A stretch of DNA of 64,000 nucleotides from Gari tellinella (taxonomy: Eukaryota > Mollusca > Bivalvia > Cardiida > Psammobiidae). Location of the stretch: the NCBI GenBank assembly GCA_922989275.2, contig OV277870.1:35336356-35400355 (forward strand), read 5' to 3'. This document shows, piece after piece, positions 32,464-43,000 of the stretch. The notes under the pieces are model-generated. The model was not told the DNA's origin and searched no databases. It saw only the letters and a program-made list of their open reading frames with translations. How positions within the stretch are numbered: the stretch's first letter is position 1; every line of letters starts with the position of its first letter. The position numbers and the translations under genes are program-made.

Positions 32464-32821
32464 TACAGTGTCCCCTCTCTACAACAACATCCATATGAAG
32501 ACAAAAATTGTATGTGTTGTACGGAGGGAGTTGTTACAGGGATAATTAGCTTACAATTGCAAACAGCTTGAATCCAGATAAGACGCCACGTAACGTGACG
32601 TCTGGTCTATATTTAAGCTGTTTGTCCCTCGTAATTATGTTATTTCTGTCAAAATAGTCAATACGTGACTTTGAGAAAAACAGCAGGGGACAATTCTAAG
32701 AAGATGATATTGCAGCCGTGGAAAGGTTGGACATACTTGTACTGTGTGGGGAATATGGGCAAGCGTTATTGTAAGAAGGGAATCGTTGTTCAGAGGATCG
32801 ATATAGGGAGGGAACACTGTA
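32464..32821 (-). mobile_element. Family F MITE, reversed, with intact core hairpin
   Basis: TACAGTGTCCCCTCTCTACAA at the left and GATATAGGGAGGGAACACTGTA at the right. The core CAAACAGCTTGAATCCAGAT pairs with GTCTATATTTAAGCTGTTTG around GCCACGTAACGTGACG. A chance plus-strand frame crosses its right half. Confidence 0.78.
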
Positions 32822-33311
32822 TTGGAAAATGCACCCACACTCGCATTGGTAAACTGTTTGGATCAACATCAGTCGCCGAGTATCTATGCGTCGATGCAGA
32901 AATCAAACTGTTTGACTTTCATATGTTTGCAACAGTCAGATTTGAAACTACAATATTGAGGCAGGTTATATCATACATTTTCTGGTGGAAGGGTGGGCAG
33001 ATAAAAGACAAAGCTGTAACTAAGTTAGATAATTGAGATATGTACGGCTGGGAGTAATATGTTTTGACAAATTAATGGTGATAAATCGAACTCGGGTAAT
33101 CTCGGGTGCTCTTGAATAGGGCTGATAATTAAATGTGGGGGAATCTCGAGTGGCATTGGGAACATTTGTTTAAATTTAATGCATTTTGAGATGTCCATTG
33201 ATCCGTTTATATGAAGCAATATGTAACGAAAACACCCAAATTTGTTCGTATACAGTTTAATAAAACTTGTATATAAGAGAATATTGGAACAGAAATCTAA
33301 TAAATGTAGTA
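32822..33311. other. Non-coding, nothing recognised
   Basis: A 123-codon plus-strand frame (32665-33036) begins inside the family F copy and runs past its end. Because part of it is element sequence, I do not call it a gene. Confidence 0.4.
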
Positions 33312-33522
33312 TAAACCCTTATCATGCCGATCGCGAATGGGCTGGTGGTTACAAACAGTTTGGATCCAGATCAGACACCGCGTAACGCGGCGTCTGATCT
33401 GGATTCAAACTGTTCGACAACTGTCTTTAAGTTTATTCCATTTAAAAATATAAGATATAATCATAAATTTTGAAGAGGACAAATCTAAAGCAGATGATTT
33501 TTACGGCAGGATTAGGGTTACG
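33312..33522. mobile_element. Family D MITE
   Basis: The core TTTGGATCCAGATCAGACACC / GGCGTCTGATCTGGATTCAAAC (33357-33416) surrounds GCGTAACGC. The flanks read TAAACCCTTATCATGCCG at the left and GCAGGATTAGGGTTA at the right. Confidence 0.7.
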
Positions 33523-33949
33523 GATGAGTGAAAGCAAATTTAAATCAAAGGCAGTGCCAAGTGTATACTTAAATATTCCTACTTGAACTTTCCGCATAGT
33601 TTGATAACTAGATCTATTTCTTGAATTAAGCTGTCCGATGTCTTTAACTTGTATTATGCATTTGCATCAATGGTAGTTGGACTATGATATAATATATCTA
33701 GGTCTCTGAAGTCGGGCTTGCTTGACGTTTAGCATGCAAATGGTGAATTGTGATAATAACTGTTAAGATCCAGATGAGACGCACCGCCAATCGGAATCAT
33801 ATCTCTAATCAATTGTTTGATACTCATAAATGTAGTAGCATAATTAACAATGATAAAGTGGAGATCATACTTTTTGGAGGCGAAAACTGCTTTGAGTTGC
33901 TGAAAAACACACTATTAGGTATATGCGTTGGTGTGATATATACCTTAAC

Positions 33950-34030
33950 TCACTGTTTGCATAGGACAAGTGTACTCTTCACAGGTACACCTTTGGTAAC
34001 TAGGGCTCAACGAGTTCAACCCTCTTTCAC
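33950..34030 (-). mobile_element. Family E MITE, terminal fragment
   Basis: CACTGTTTGCATAGGACAAG, TGTACTCTTCACAGGTACAC and TAGGGCTCAACGAGTTCAA are the reverse complement of the left end of the copy at 59414. Confidence 0.6.
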
Positions 34031-34223
34031 TCTTTCTTCGAAAGAAATTGCAAGCCATTATCATCACACGGCCCATCTAAAATGTAAATATATCAACCAA
34101 TTCTGCTTTAGCCTTTAGCATGCGATGTTACTGTCGTCTGCAAAATATTTAGTCTGCAACAATTATCAGAGATGATTTTCAATGTTGTCCATAACTTTTT
34201 CCCCCCAAGTTTTTTTGTCTGCT

Positions 34224-34433
34224 TTAACCCTCTTGTTGCAAAAATATAGTCTGCATTGGTAGTGTCATCTGCAATATGTGTAAAGGCAGATTTAAAGCTG
34301 TTTTGACTGAAAAATGCTGGTAAGAGTGTCAAACAGTTTGGATCCTGATCTAACGTCGCGTTACGCGGCGTCTGATCAGGATCCAAACTATTTGCAAGTA
34401 GCCATTTCGCGCCGATGGCAGTGAAAGAGTTAA
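34224..34433. mobile_element. Family D MITE, 210 bp
   Basis: TTAACCCTCTTGTTGC at the left and CAGTGAAAGAGTTAA at the right, so TTAA lies on both sides. The core TTTGGATCCTGATCTAACG / CGTCTGATCAGGATCCAAA surrounds GCGTTACGC. Confidence 0.82.
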
Positions 34434-34487
34434 ACAGAGAATTCTGGGAATAGAAGGACTTAAGAAATGTCGATACGAATTTCAAAC

Positions 34488-34557
34488 AGTTTGGATCCTG
34501 ATCTGACACCGCGTTTATTGGGAAATGATACATGTAACGTCTTCCCTACTGTAAGAC
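34488..34557. mobile_element. Half of a core fused to a family A right end
   Basis: CAAACAGTTTGGATCCTGATC (a D-type left arm) runs into GCGTTTATTGGGAAATGATA and ACGTCTTCCCTACTGTA (a family A right end). This mosaic suggests a deletion or gene-conversion event between D and A cores. Confidence 0.5.
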
Positions 34558-34672
34558 ACTGAGTTGCAGGCTAATTGAGTAATGCTTTAAGCTTTCTTCT
34601 GTACTGAATACTGGCCTTACAATTTCGTTTGTATTGGTCTCTGAATCCACGATTGATCATAAAACGTACATG

Positions 34673-34898
34673 TACAGTGGAACGCGTTTACGATAAAACT
34701 ATTATTTGCAGTGCAACCAGTTTGGAGCCAAATCAGACGCCGGGTAACCCGGCGTCTGATCAGGCTCCAAACTGTTTGCCACCAAGATAAACATGAATGA
34801 TCAGAATTATCCAAAAGTTGTACTTTTCTACGTTTTAGTGCTTTGCGTTTGCGTACGTTTGCGTTTAAACGGGAAAGAATAACAGATTCTCCACTGTA
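34673..34898 (-). mobile_element. Family A MITE with shortened left end
   Basis: TACAGTGGAACGCGTTTACG shows that the segment containing TTATTCTTTCCC is deleted. The right end CAGATTCTCCACTGTA and the core TTTGGAGCCAAATCAGACG / CGTCTGATCAGGCTCCAAA are intact. Confidence 0.85.
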
Positions 34899-35064
34899 TA
34901 ATACCGTTAAGTTTTGTTTCGACAGACACGTTTTGTTCTTGTATAAGTTGTAATCCGATTTTCTGAGTACCTGATCAGATTCCAAACTGTTTGCAACACA
35001 ACACAGCAATGTATTGTCACTATTTAAAACCCCTTGCTACATTTGTTTGGGAAATTATTTTATA

Positions 35065-35302
35065 TACAGTGCAACCTCTCTATAAAGATTTTTGATAGTA
35101 ATTAGGTATTTAAGGCAAGTGCCTGCTTAGGGAAAGGTGACAGGTATATATCACACCGACGCAAATACCTGATAGTGTTTATTTTTAGAAACTCCTTTAG
35201 GAACTTTCGGTTTGTCTGTCACATGTCTTTAAGCTGTAACCTGTCGTTTTGACACTCAATTAGCCGTCTTTTAAGTGGTCGTAACAGAGAGGTTTTATTG
35301 TA
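35065..35302. mobile_element. Family C MITE, diverged
   Basis: TACAGTGCAACCTCTCTATAA at the left and GTCGTAACAGAGAGG then TTTTATTGTA at the right. The hairpin is reduced to ACTCCTTTAGGAACT. Confidence 0.7.
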
Positions 35303-36266
35303 GTTTAATTTGCAAAACGGGAAAAACTTAGTTAACGTTATTTTATCACGGTCAATGTAAACGGACAATGCCTGCCAGAGTATATCACTATGTTATTCAC
35401 TATTTGATCAGTGCTTAATATTTGCCTAACCTCTCTAGTATATCATGAGAAAAGCGGAACGTAATTCAGATAAATATTTACTTCGTTTGATTGAATTTAC
35501 TATTTTATTCACACACGACTCTACTGTTTATTTATGTAATCAAAACCGACCAACATATTCATTGACTTAACATTGGTGGACTATATTCAAGTGATTGAAT
35601 TTACAGGGAAAAGTCAGACCAAAGAAATTTGTTCGAGTATGGGAAACCTACATGTATTCAAACAAATTTGGGAACTTTACTTGTTTCAACATAATAACAT
35701 GCCGGCCAATCGTCAACGAACAGTTAACTGTTATCATTAAACTAGATACATGGTAACTATTGACGCAGAATTGTTTAGTGCATATTGGAACATAGTACTG
35801 TAATGTACGATCTATTACATTTGTTAAAGTAATTGTTGATGGTGTTTAAGCAGGTGGGTGCTTAAAGCAGATTGAAAGTAAAACACAGTTGTTGGAGAAA
35901 TTTTCTGCCGTTTTTCACCCTTCTTTAAGGACAAACTATCTTTATCAATGCGTTTACTTTATAGTTGTCGTGAAAACGCTGTTTAGAAATGTAAAATACA
36001 CGTAATTCTAAATTATGTTGTTTGTTCGTTTTGTAGAATGCTCAAACTATCCATATTCGATTTCGAGCTTTACAATGAGGTATGATATTCATCGTTTGAA
36101 ACACAAACTGTTTGAAGCTAGATGAAAGTAGAACAGAAAACGCATGTAAACTCAACTGGCCCTGTCCTCAATTTGCCATCATTCTAGTAGTCTTGATAAA
36201 TATTTTTTACAGTTCAGCAGCATAAAATTAGGGACTATCAAGTATTTCAGGAGCGATCTTTCGAAC
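35303..36266. other. Non-coding; one B-type remnant
   Basis: At 35853-35930 AGCAGGTGGGTGCTTAAAGC, then CACCCTTCTTTAAGG, is an eroded family B hairpin. No coding exon was found. Confidence 0.4.
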
Positions 36267-36440
36267 TACAGTCGAATTTCGATATCGAACCCGGATAAAT
36301 CGAGTGTACCCGTATTTCAAAATATTTAAATTTGAAATATGGGTACGTTCGACCTAACCGAGCATAAAATAATGCAGTTCATGTGTCGAATTATCGGAGA
36401 GTTCGAGTTAAGCGATTTCGTGATATCGAAGTTCGACTCA
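36267..36440. mobile_element. Family I MITE, 42 bp before the RING exon
   Basis: TACAGTCGAATTTCGATATCG at the left and GATATCGAAGTTCGACTCA at the right. The middle mirrors TACCCGTATTTCAAAAT / ATTTGAAATATGGGTA. The splice acceptor of the RING exon (TATATTTTCAG at 36471-36481) lies just outside it. Confidence 0.75.
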
Positions 36441-36481
36441 ACGTTTTGTTAGGTTCCAAATTATATATTGTATATTTTCAG

Positions 36482-37270
36482 GACGGCAGGGTATCTGGTG
36501 GTTCTAAGGCGATACAAAGACACAGAAAGACACTGGACACCCAACTTAATAACTCTGTTACAATGGATGTAGATGTCGACAATGATCTTCAGTGTCCAAT
36601 ATGCCTCGAGCTTTACACATATCCCATCATATTGCCATGCTCCCACGTGCTATGTAGAGCTCCATGTGCAGAACATTTGTTCGATTTCAACTTTATACGC
36701 TGCCCTGTATGCAGAGACAATTGTTACGTCAGTGGCGGAATATCTAGTTTACCACGAGTCATAGCTTTAGAAAATATCATAGATAGATATAAAACCGAAC
36801 AGAAGAAAGAGAAATCAACCCCACAACCCGTACACCAATCGTGTTCAAAACCGACTTCTCAGTCGTCATCGAGTATTCCAAATGGAGCTACGTCCTCCTC
36901 AACTGTGACGTCATCAAGAACTGAAACAGACATCAAATGTCAACATTGTAAACATGGCGCTGCAAAGCGAGCTAAAAAGTTGTGTGTCACTTGCGGCAGC
37001 TATTTTTGCGCTACTTGTTTAAGACTGAAGCATCCAAATAAAGAGCCATACACAAGTCATGAATTTGCAGAACCAGGTTCCACAAATTCTAGTGCTTCTA
37101 GAAATAATTCAGCTGGCTCTAACCGGAAGTGTAATTCATTTTCACATAAGAAGGTGATTGATTCTTATTGCCGATTATGCACGCAACCATTTTGTTCAAA
37201 TTCTGATGACGGACCTGTTCACGAGACACATCCGGTAATACCAATAGATGAAGCATATAGAGAATATAAG
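36482..37270 (+). CDS. TRIM (Midline-like) E3 ligase: RING and B-box exon
   Basis: The exon is bounded by acceptor TATATTTTCAG and donor AAG|GTAAGC and is open in phase 0 throughout (263 codons). If translation starts at the in-frame ATG at 36563 (context acaATGg), residues 10-52 form a RING finger (C11, C14, C26, H28, C31, C35, C47, C50) that should bind an E2 and transfer ubiquitin. A LENIIDRYK segment (69-77) is typical after the RING of Midline proteins. Residues 124-171 form a B-box 1 (C126, C129, C141, C144, C149, C152, H157, H166). Residues 189-224 form a B-box 2-like motif (C190, H195, C203, C206, C211, H220, H223). A Ser-rich linker (about 85-120) separates RING and B-boxes. Unusual features: C31 to C35 has three intervening residues instead of two, and B-box 2 lacks one expected Cys. 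Family placement is from motif order, not a search. Confidence 0.88.
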
Positions 37271-37500
37271 GTAAGCCCTTTCATGCTAAAATTATTCGGG
37301 AGATTTTTACCCCTTCACCGCTTTACTGTCGTCTGAATCAGTATTGTTGTCTGCAACGCACGTTTAAGGTTGTATGACTTAATAAATATCGGTGTCAAAC
37401 AGTTTGGGTCCTGATCAGACGCCGCGTTACGCGGCATCTGATCAGGATCCAAACTGTTTGCAAACGCGATTTATGTCGTCATTGAGAATGAAAGAGTTAA
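37271..37500. mobile_element. Family D MITE starting at the splice donor
   Basis: The left end GTAAGCCCTTTCATGCTAAAA aligns with TTAACCCTTTCATGATCAAA of the copy at 57899, so the donor bases GTAAG occupy the position of the element's TTAAC. The right end is GAATGAAAGAGTTAA. The core TTTGGGTCCTGATCAGACG / CATCTGATCAGGATCCAAA surrounds GCGTTACGC. Confidence 0.75.
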
Positions 37501-37924
37501 CCTAACTAGTACCTTTTACGCCTGTATATTGCAATGAACTCTCCCAGTGCGCTTGCTTGAAGATTTCAGTATAGATATACAATGGTTATCTGAAGACACT
37601 GATACAGCAGGTTATTTCATATGAACCAGTAAATAGTACAGACGCTATTGAGACGCCTCAGTTTGGGACTTCTTATCGGGGTCTGTGTAACTCTTTATAA
37701 TGTATCACTTTGGTTGACAATATACATTAATTAAACGTCAAAATCTAATCAATCTATTTGTTAACATTCAAACAATTGACACCTAAATGCAGGAAATGTG
37801 AAAGCAGAAAGATTCGCATTAATTTTCGTTTGCAGTTTTCTGATCCCAAACCGACCTTCTTATTGTTTGCTAAAATCGCAGAAATATCAATATAAAATAG
37901 ATAAACGTGTATGTAGTAAATGTT
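37501..37924. other. Intron sequence, nothing recognised
   Basis: No supported feature between the D element and the retrotransposon tail. Confidence 0.4.
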
Positions 37925-37949
37925 CTTTCAGTTTCAGTTTCAGTTTATT
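37925..37949 (-). terminator. Retrotransposon polyadenylation signal and (ACTGAA)n tail
   Basis: The plus strand shows CTTTCAGTTTCAGTTTCAG followed by TTTATT. On the minus strand this is AATAAA followed by ACTGAA repeats, the usual 3' end of microsatellite-tailed LINEs. Confidence 0.7.
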
Positions 37950-38539
37950 CAAAATGTGCATAAGTCCTGCTATTTGCAGGCAACATCAGCGACAAAACAT
38001 ATGATATAAACATCAAGCCACGTGAACCACAGTGCATAGTCCCCGTATCATGTCTGGAAAACGACATTTTTGTGAAAAGATGCATACTATTATTGTTACT
38101 TAAAGTGTAGTTAAACTTACATTCACCGTATTTAATTCATATCACTTGACAACTCGTAGAATTAAACTATAAAGGAACGATTAAATGAATTTTTATATCT
38201 GGAATATATGAATCGTCAAACATATTACGGGCATTAAGCGCTGTGTTTCTATATTTTCCCCAAGAAGGTCCATATTATTTTATACAAATGAACGATTTTA
38301 CATCACAATGATTTACATGATCAAAACATTACAGTTAACGTACAAAAACAAGTTGAACATTTTGCTCAGTCTGATTTTGTATGCATACAGTTACGAATGT
38401 AAACACATAAAGTGATTGGTCTCATATAGTACGCAATACACTTAAATTATCATTCTAATGTGAATACCGTTCAGTTTTAGTTTGAGTGAAACCTTGACAA
38501 ATATTGTGGTTTTATGAGAAATCACTCAGCATGTTTATG

Positions 38540-39960
38540 AAAGGCTAAGTGCATGTCAAAAATAACACAGAAAGCTCCTGATAGAGCTCTCTGCGTAATT
38601 TTTGTCAAAACCCGAGCAGTTATCTTTCTTTATATACATGTATACATGTGTGCACATTCAGCATTAAATTAAGCATAAATATAAAAGAATACTATTAAGT
38701 TGTTTATAATGGTTACACGATGCAGAACAAACATAGCACAGAAAGTTATTGAGTGAGATTTTTGTGCCATGTTTGCCCCGAGTCGTGCAGTAATCTGTCG
38801 TCAGATATGTGTCAAGCGTTCCAGTTAACCTACGACAAAAAGGAGTTGCATAATGCTGGTCAAAACCTACGCAGAAAGCTGATATATGAGCTTTCAACGC
38901 AACGTTTATCCTGAGTTAAGGTTAAAATAATACACTCAACAAAGGATTTCACTTCCATACGATAATAAGCTAGATAAATAAATTGCACAATGCTGGTCAA
39001 AAAGCAACACAGAAAGCTCTTTTGAGCTTTCTGTGAAACTTTTATCGTAGACTGTTAACCTGTCTTAAGATATATTATCAGTAAACATTGCATTTAACAA
39101 TCATACGATTGTATATTATTTATACTTTCTTTAATAAGGGGGTTACACAATTCAAGTCAAAACTAACGCAGAAAGCCCCTGATTGAACTCTCTGTGTAAT
39201 TTTTGTCCTGACCCGCGCAGTAATCTTTCTTTATATATACATGTATGTACATTCAACATTAAATTAAGCATATATACAAAGAATACTATTTAGTTGTTTA
39301 TAATAATGTTACACAATGCAGAACAAACATAACACACAAAGTTATTGAATTAGCTTTTGTGCCATGTTTGTTCCGAAACGTGCAGTAATCTGTCTTCAGA
39401 TATATGTTAATCGTTCCATTCAACGAACGATAAAAAGGAGTTGCATAATTCTGGTCAAAACCAACGCAGAAAGCTGCTAAATTGGCTTTCCACGCAACTT
39501 TTATCCCGAGTTATACAGTCGGTATAAAGCTTAAAATAATACATTCAACAAAGGGTTTCACATCCATACGATAATATGCCAGATAAATAAGTTGCACATT
39601 ACGGGTCAAAAGCAACACAGAAAACTCTTAAGTGAGCTTTCTGTGCAGCTTTTATCGTAGACTTTTAATCCGTCGTAAGATCTAGCAACAGTAAACATTG
39701 CATTTATCAATCATACGATTATATATTATTTACGTTACACAATTCAGGTAAAAATTAATGCAGAAAGCTCTTGAGCCTTCTGTATAATTTTATCCCGAGC
39801 CATATGTTCAACTGTTATAATATATATTTGCATTCAACATAATTAAACTACTTTTCGATATAATAATATGAGGTCAGTCATAGGAAATGTGCACAGTGAA
39901 GGAAAGAAATTACACAGAAAAACTTCCTGAATGAGCCTTCCGCGCCATTTTTCCCTGAAT
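38540..39960 (-). repeat. Tandem hairpin array with 595-bp higher-order repeat
   Basis: About ten monomers of 132-171 bp each carry an imperfect hairpin of the type CAGAAAGCTC / GAGCTTTCTG. Hairpin positions are about 38566, 38737, 38870, 39008, 39168, 39333, 39465, 39616, 39760 and 39912. Monomers four apart are more alike than neighbours: for example GTTGTTTATAAT, GCAGAACAAACATA and AAGTTATTGA recur at 38700 and 39296. This gives an offset near 595 bp and about 2.5 higher-order units. The array occupies most of the presumed 3' UTR of the retrotransposon. Confidence 0.8.
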
Positions 39961-40020
39961 TATGCAGCCTAAAAATCTATGTAATGTAATAATTAAACAT
40001 TGGAATGTTAGAATATTAAT

Positions 40021-43000
40021 TTAATAATTAGTCTTTTGCTTGAAATGATTCATTATAATTTTACAAAAAATGCTCAGGTTTTTAATCTCATCGTAGTTTT
40101 CAGAATTGAAAAGGTTAAAAAGTTTAATGATATTTGGGTTTGTGTAATGTGATGCTCTAATAAACTTGCTTCTTGGTGAACTGAATTCAGGGCATAGTAA
40201 TAGATAGTGAAATTCATCTCCAATGTCTCTACAGTAAGGACATTTTCTTTCATTGGCTGGAATACTGTTCCATCGACCAACTTCTATAGGTAACCTATGA
40301 TTTCTTGTTCTGAAAGCGACGAGAGATTTACAAAGATTATATGGGAGCTTGTATAAATGTGGTGTTCGTTCGAACGTGGATTTTACTAGTTTATAGAAGT
40401 TTGTGTTTGATGTAGCTTCTATGGCAGAATACCAATTTTGGCTGTATATATCTCTAAGTTTTTGTCGGGTTGATATTGTCAACCATTTACTACTTAAAAA
40501 GCTTTGGCTATACCAAATTCCAGAATATCCGGAAGCACATAGTATATCTTTGATGTTATCAAACCATAGAGATTTTAGTTGTCTATGTGAGTATAAACTA
40601 AAATTCAAAAGGTAAATTTGCGTTGACAACTTAGGATTTTCCATAGAGTAACTATTTTCAAGTAATTTGGCCCAGTATGATATAATTCTACTCTTTATAT
40701 CAACAGTAAGAGGCATAATATTGAATTCACCGTAAATCATGTAAGACGGTGTTGATTTTTTCATATTGAATATATACTTAAAAAACTTAAGTTGAATTTT
40801 TTCCAGAATGTCAAGTTTACCATATCCCCATATTTCACAGCCATAAAGCAAAATTGGTTTCACAGTTTTTTCAAATAGGTCGATTTGTAAGTCGTATGGA
40901 AGTGACAGTATTTTAATTCTTCTAAGTAATGCATAAAGGGCTTTATTGGCTTGCTCTGCTATATATGATTTTGTTTTTAAAAACGATCCTGATTTAGTGA
41001 AAAATAGTCCGAGATATTTGTATTCATTAACTATTTCCACTGTTTCGTTACCTATTTTAAAAGCTGTTTTGTGTTTTGGATTACCTTTTGCAATGATCAT
41101 AATCTTTGTTTTTGAAATGTTAATCTTTAATTTCCAAGTGTCACAATAGTTTTTGAAGATGTTTAAGGAATGTCGGAAGTCATTTTCATCGTTACTAAAG
41201 ATAATAGTATCATCAGCGTATAATAAGATAAAAAGTTTTAGATATATTCTTAAATCATCAGAAATTGATTCCTTGAAGATTCCATTTACTCTGTTTACAT
41301 TTAGGTAGTTAGTTAAATCATTTAGGTACAGGGAAAATAGAAACGGTGATAGATTTTCGCCTTGTCTTACGCCAACTAAACATTCAAATTGTTGTGAAAC
41401 GCCCTCATGGGTTTGAATTTGTGATTTTATATTTTGATACAAATTATATATAACTTTAAAACATTTGCCAGTGATATTTTGTTCAATAAGTTTAACCCAC
41501 AGTCCATGCCGCCAAACTGAATCGAAAGCCTGTTTAAAATCAATAAAGCAACAATAAAGCTTTTGCCGACCAGTTTGTACTATGTCTATCAAATTTTTTA
41601 AAATAAATATATTATCGACAGTTGAGTGTTGTTTTCGGAAACCTGCCTGAGTATTGTTGATAAGGTTTGTTTCTTCGGCATATTTATTCAGTCTATTGTT
41701 AAGTATTAAAGTAAAAAGTTTCCCAAAGCAGCTCAGTAATGATATAGGGCGATAATTTTCTGGTTCTCTAGGGTTGCCTTTATTTTTGTAGATAGGTTTT
41801 ATAATACCGTCTGTCCAGCTCTTTGGAATGATCCCTGTATCAAGAATTATATTAAACAATTTAACATATATGGGTAACATATGGTTTAAGGAGTTTTTTA
41901 TATGTTCGTTTAATATATTGTCACTACCCGGTGACTTGTTGTTCTTTAGAGATTTAACCGCATTAATGATTTCAGTATCTGTTATTGCCTTGTTAATTTC
42001 CTCATTTTGAGGGGTGTCTGCAGTGTAATGTTCACTTGTATAATTGTCTGTGTTGTTATATTGTGCTTCGTTTAAGGATTTAAAGTAAGCGTGAAAATCA
42101 TTTAAAGATGCTAATGGTTTTGTTGATTGTTTGTCGTTATTTATAACTTTCCAATATTGTTTTGGGTCTTTTGTTTTTAGATTTCTTAACTTATCTGCTT
42201 TTGAGACATTGTAATTTGCCTGTGATCTATGTAGAGTGTTTTTATACTGTTTGCTGACATTTTTCAGCTTATCTTTAAAATAATGTGATTTATGTTTATT
42301 ATATGCTTTTCTGGTCCAATGGTACAAATCTCTCATGTCACTGCAGCTTTTATTAAACCATGGTAATTTACTTGCAAAGGGAATTTCTCGTTCTTTTTTA
42401 AGTGATTTTGTACCGAAGCTTTTTTCTGAACTTTTCATGTAAATGCGTGCTATATCATCGACAAATTCATCAATGTTTGTTTGATTAAGGGAGTTATTTT
42501 CTGACAGAAAATCTAATCTACTTTCTAGTTCTCTTACTTTAAAAGGATCTATGTTTTCTATAAACAGATCAGACTTATGCTGATCCCATAATTTCACTTT
42601 TTCTTGAAACTGAACATTGGTATTTTCTTTATGTGTGTTGCTGTTAAGTTTGGTATTGATGACACCAACTACTGGACAGTGAACATCAGAGAACAAGTGT
42701 GAAAATTCGTCAATGTAAAAATCTACAACATTTTCAAATAAGTATGAAGTTGATATGAAATAGTCAACTACACTTGTGTTTTTGCATGTTAGTTTAGTAT
42801 TAGATTTATCATTTCCAACTCTTCCATTCCAAATAAAAAAGTTGTTACCTTTGCAAAGTTCTAGCAGTTGGTTTCCGTAATTATTCAATACGGAGTCTAC
42901 ACATTCTCTGTTTATATTGATATCATATAGTTCAAAATTCTTGAAAACATCTGCCTCTTCATTTACTAATATATCCATTTGGAATATTTCGGCAAAAGTG

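Noticed and set aside
32665..33036. 123-codon plus-strand frame
   Set aside because: Its first half is family F MITE sequence, and the remainder has no family resemblance.
38540..39960. CRISPR-like array of spaced hairpins
   Set aside because: Repeat length, imperfect units, similarity of the would-be spacers and the eukaryotic context all argue for a tandem satellite.
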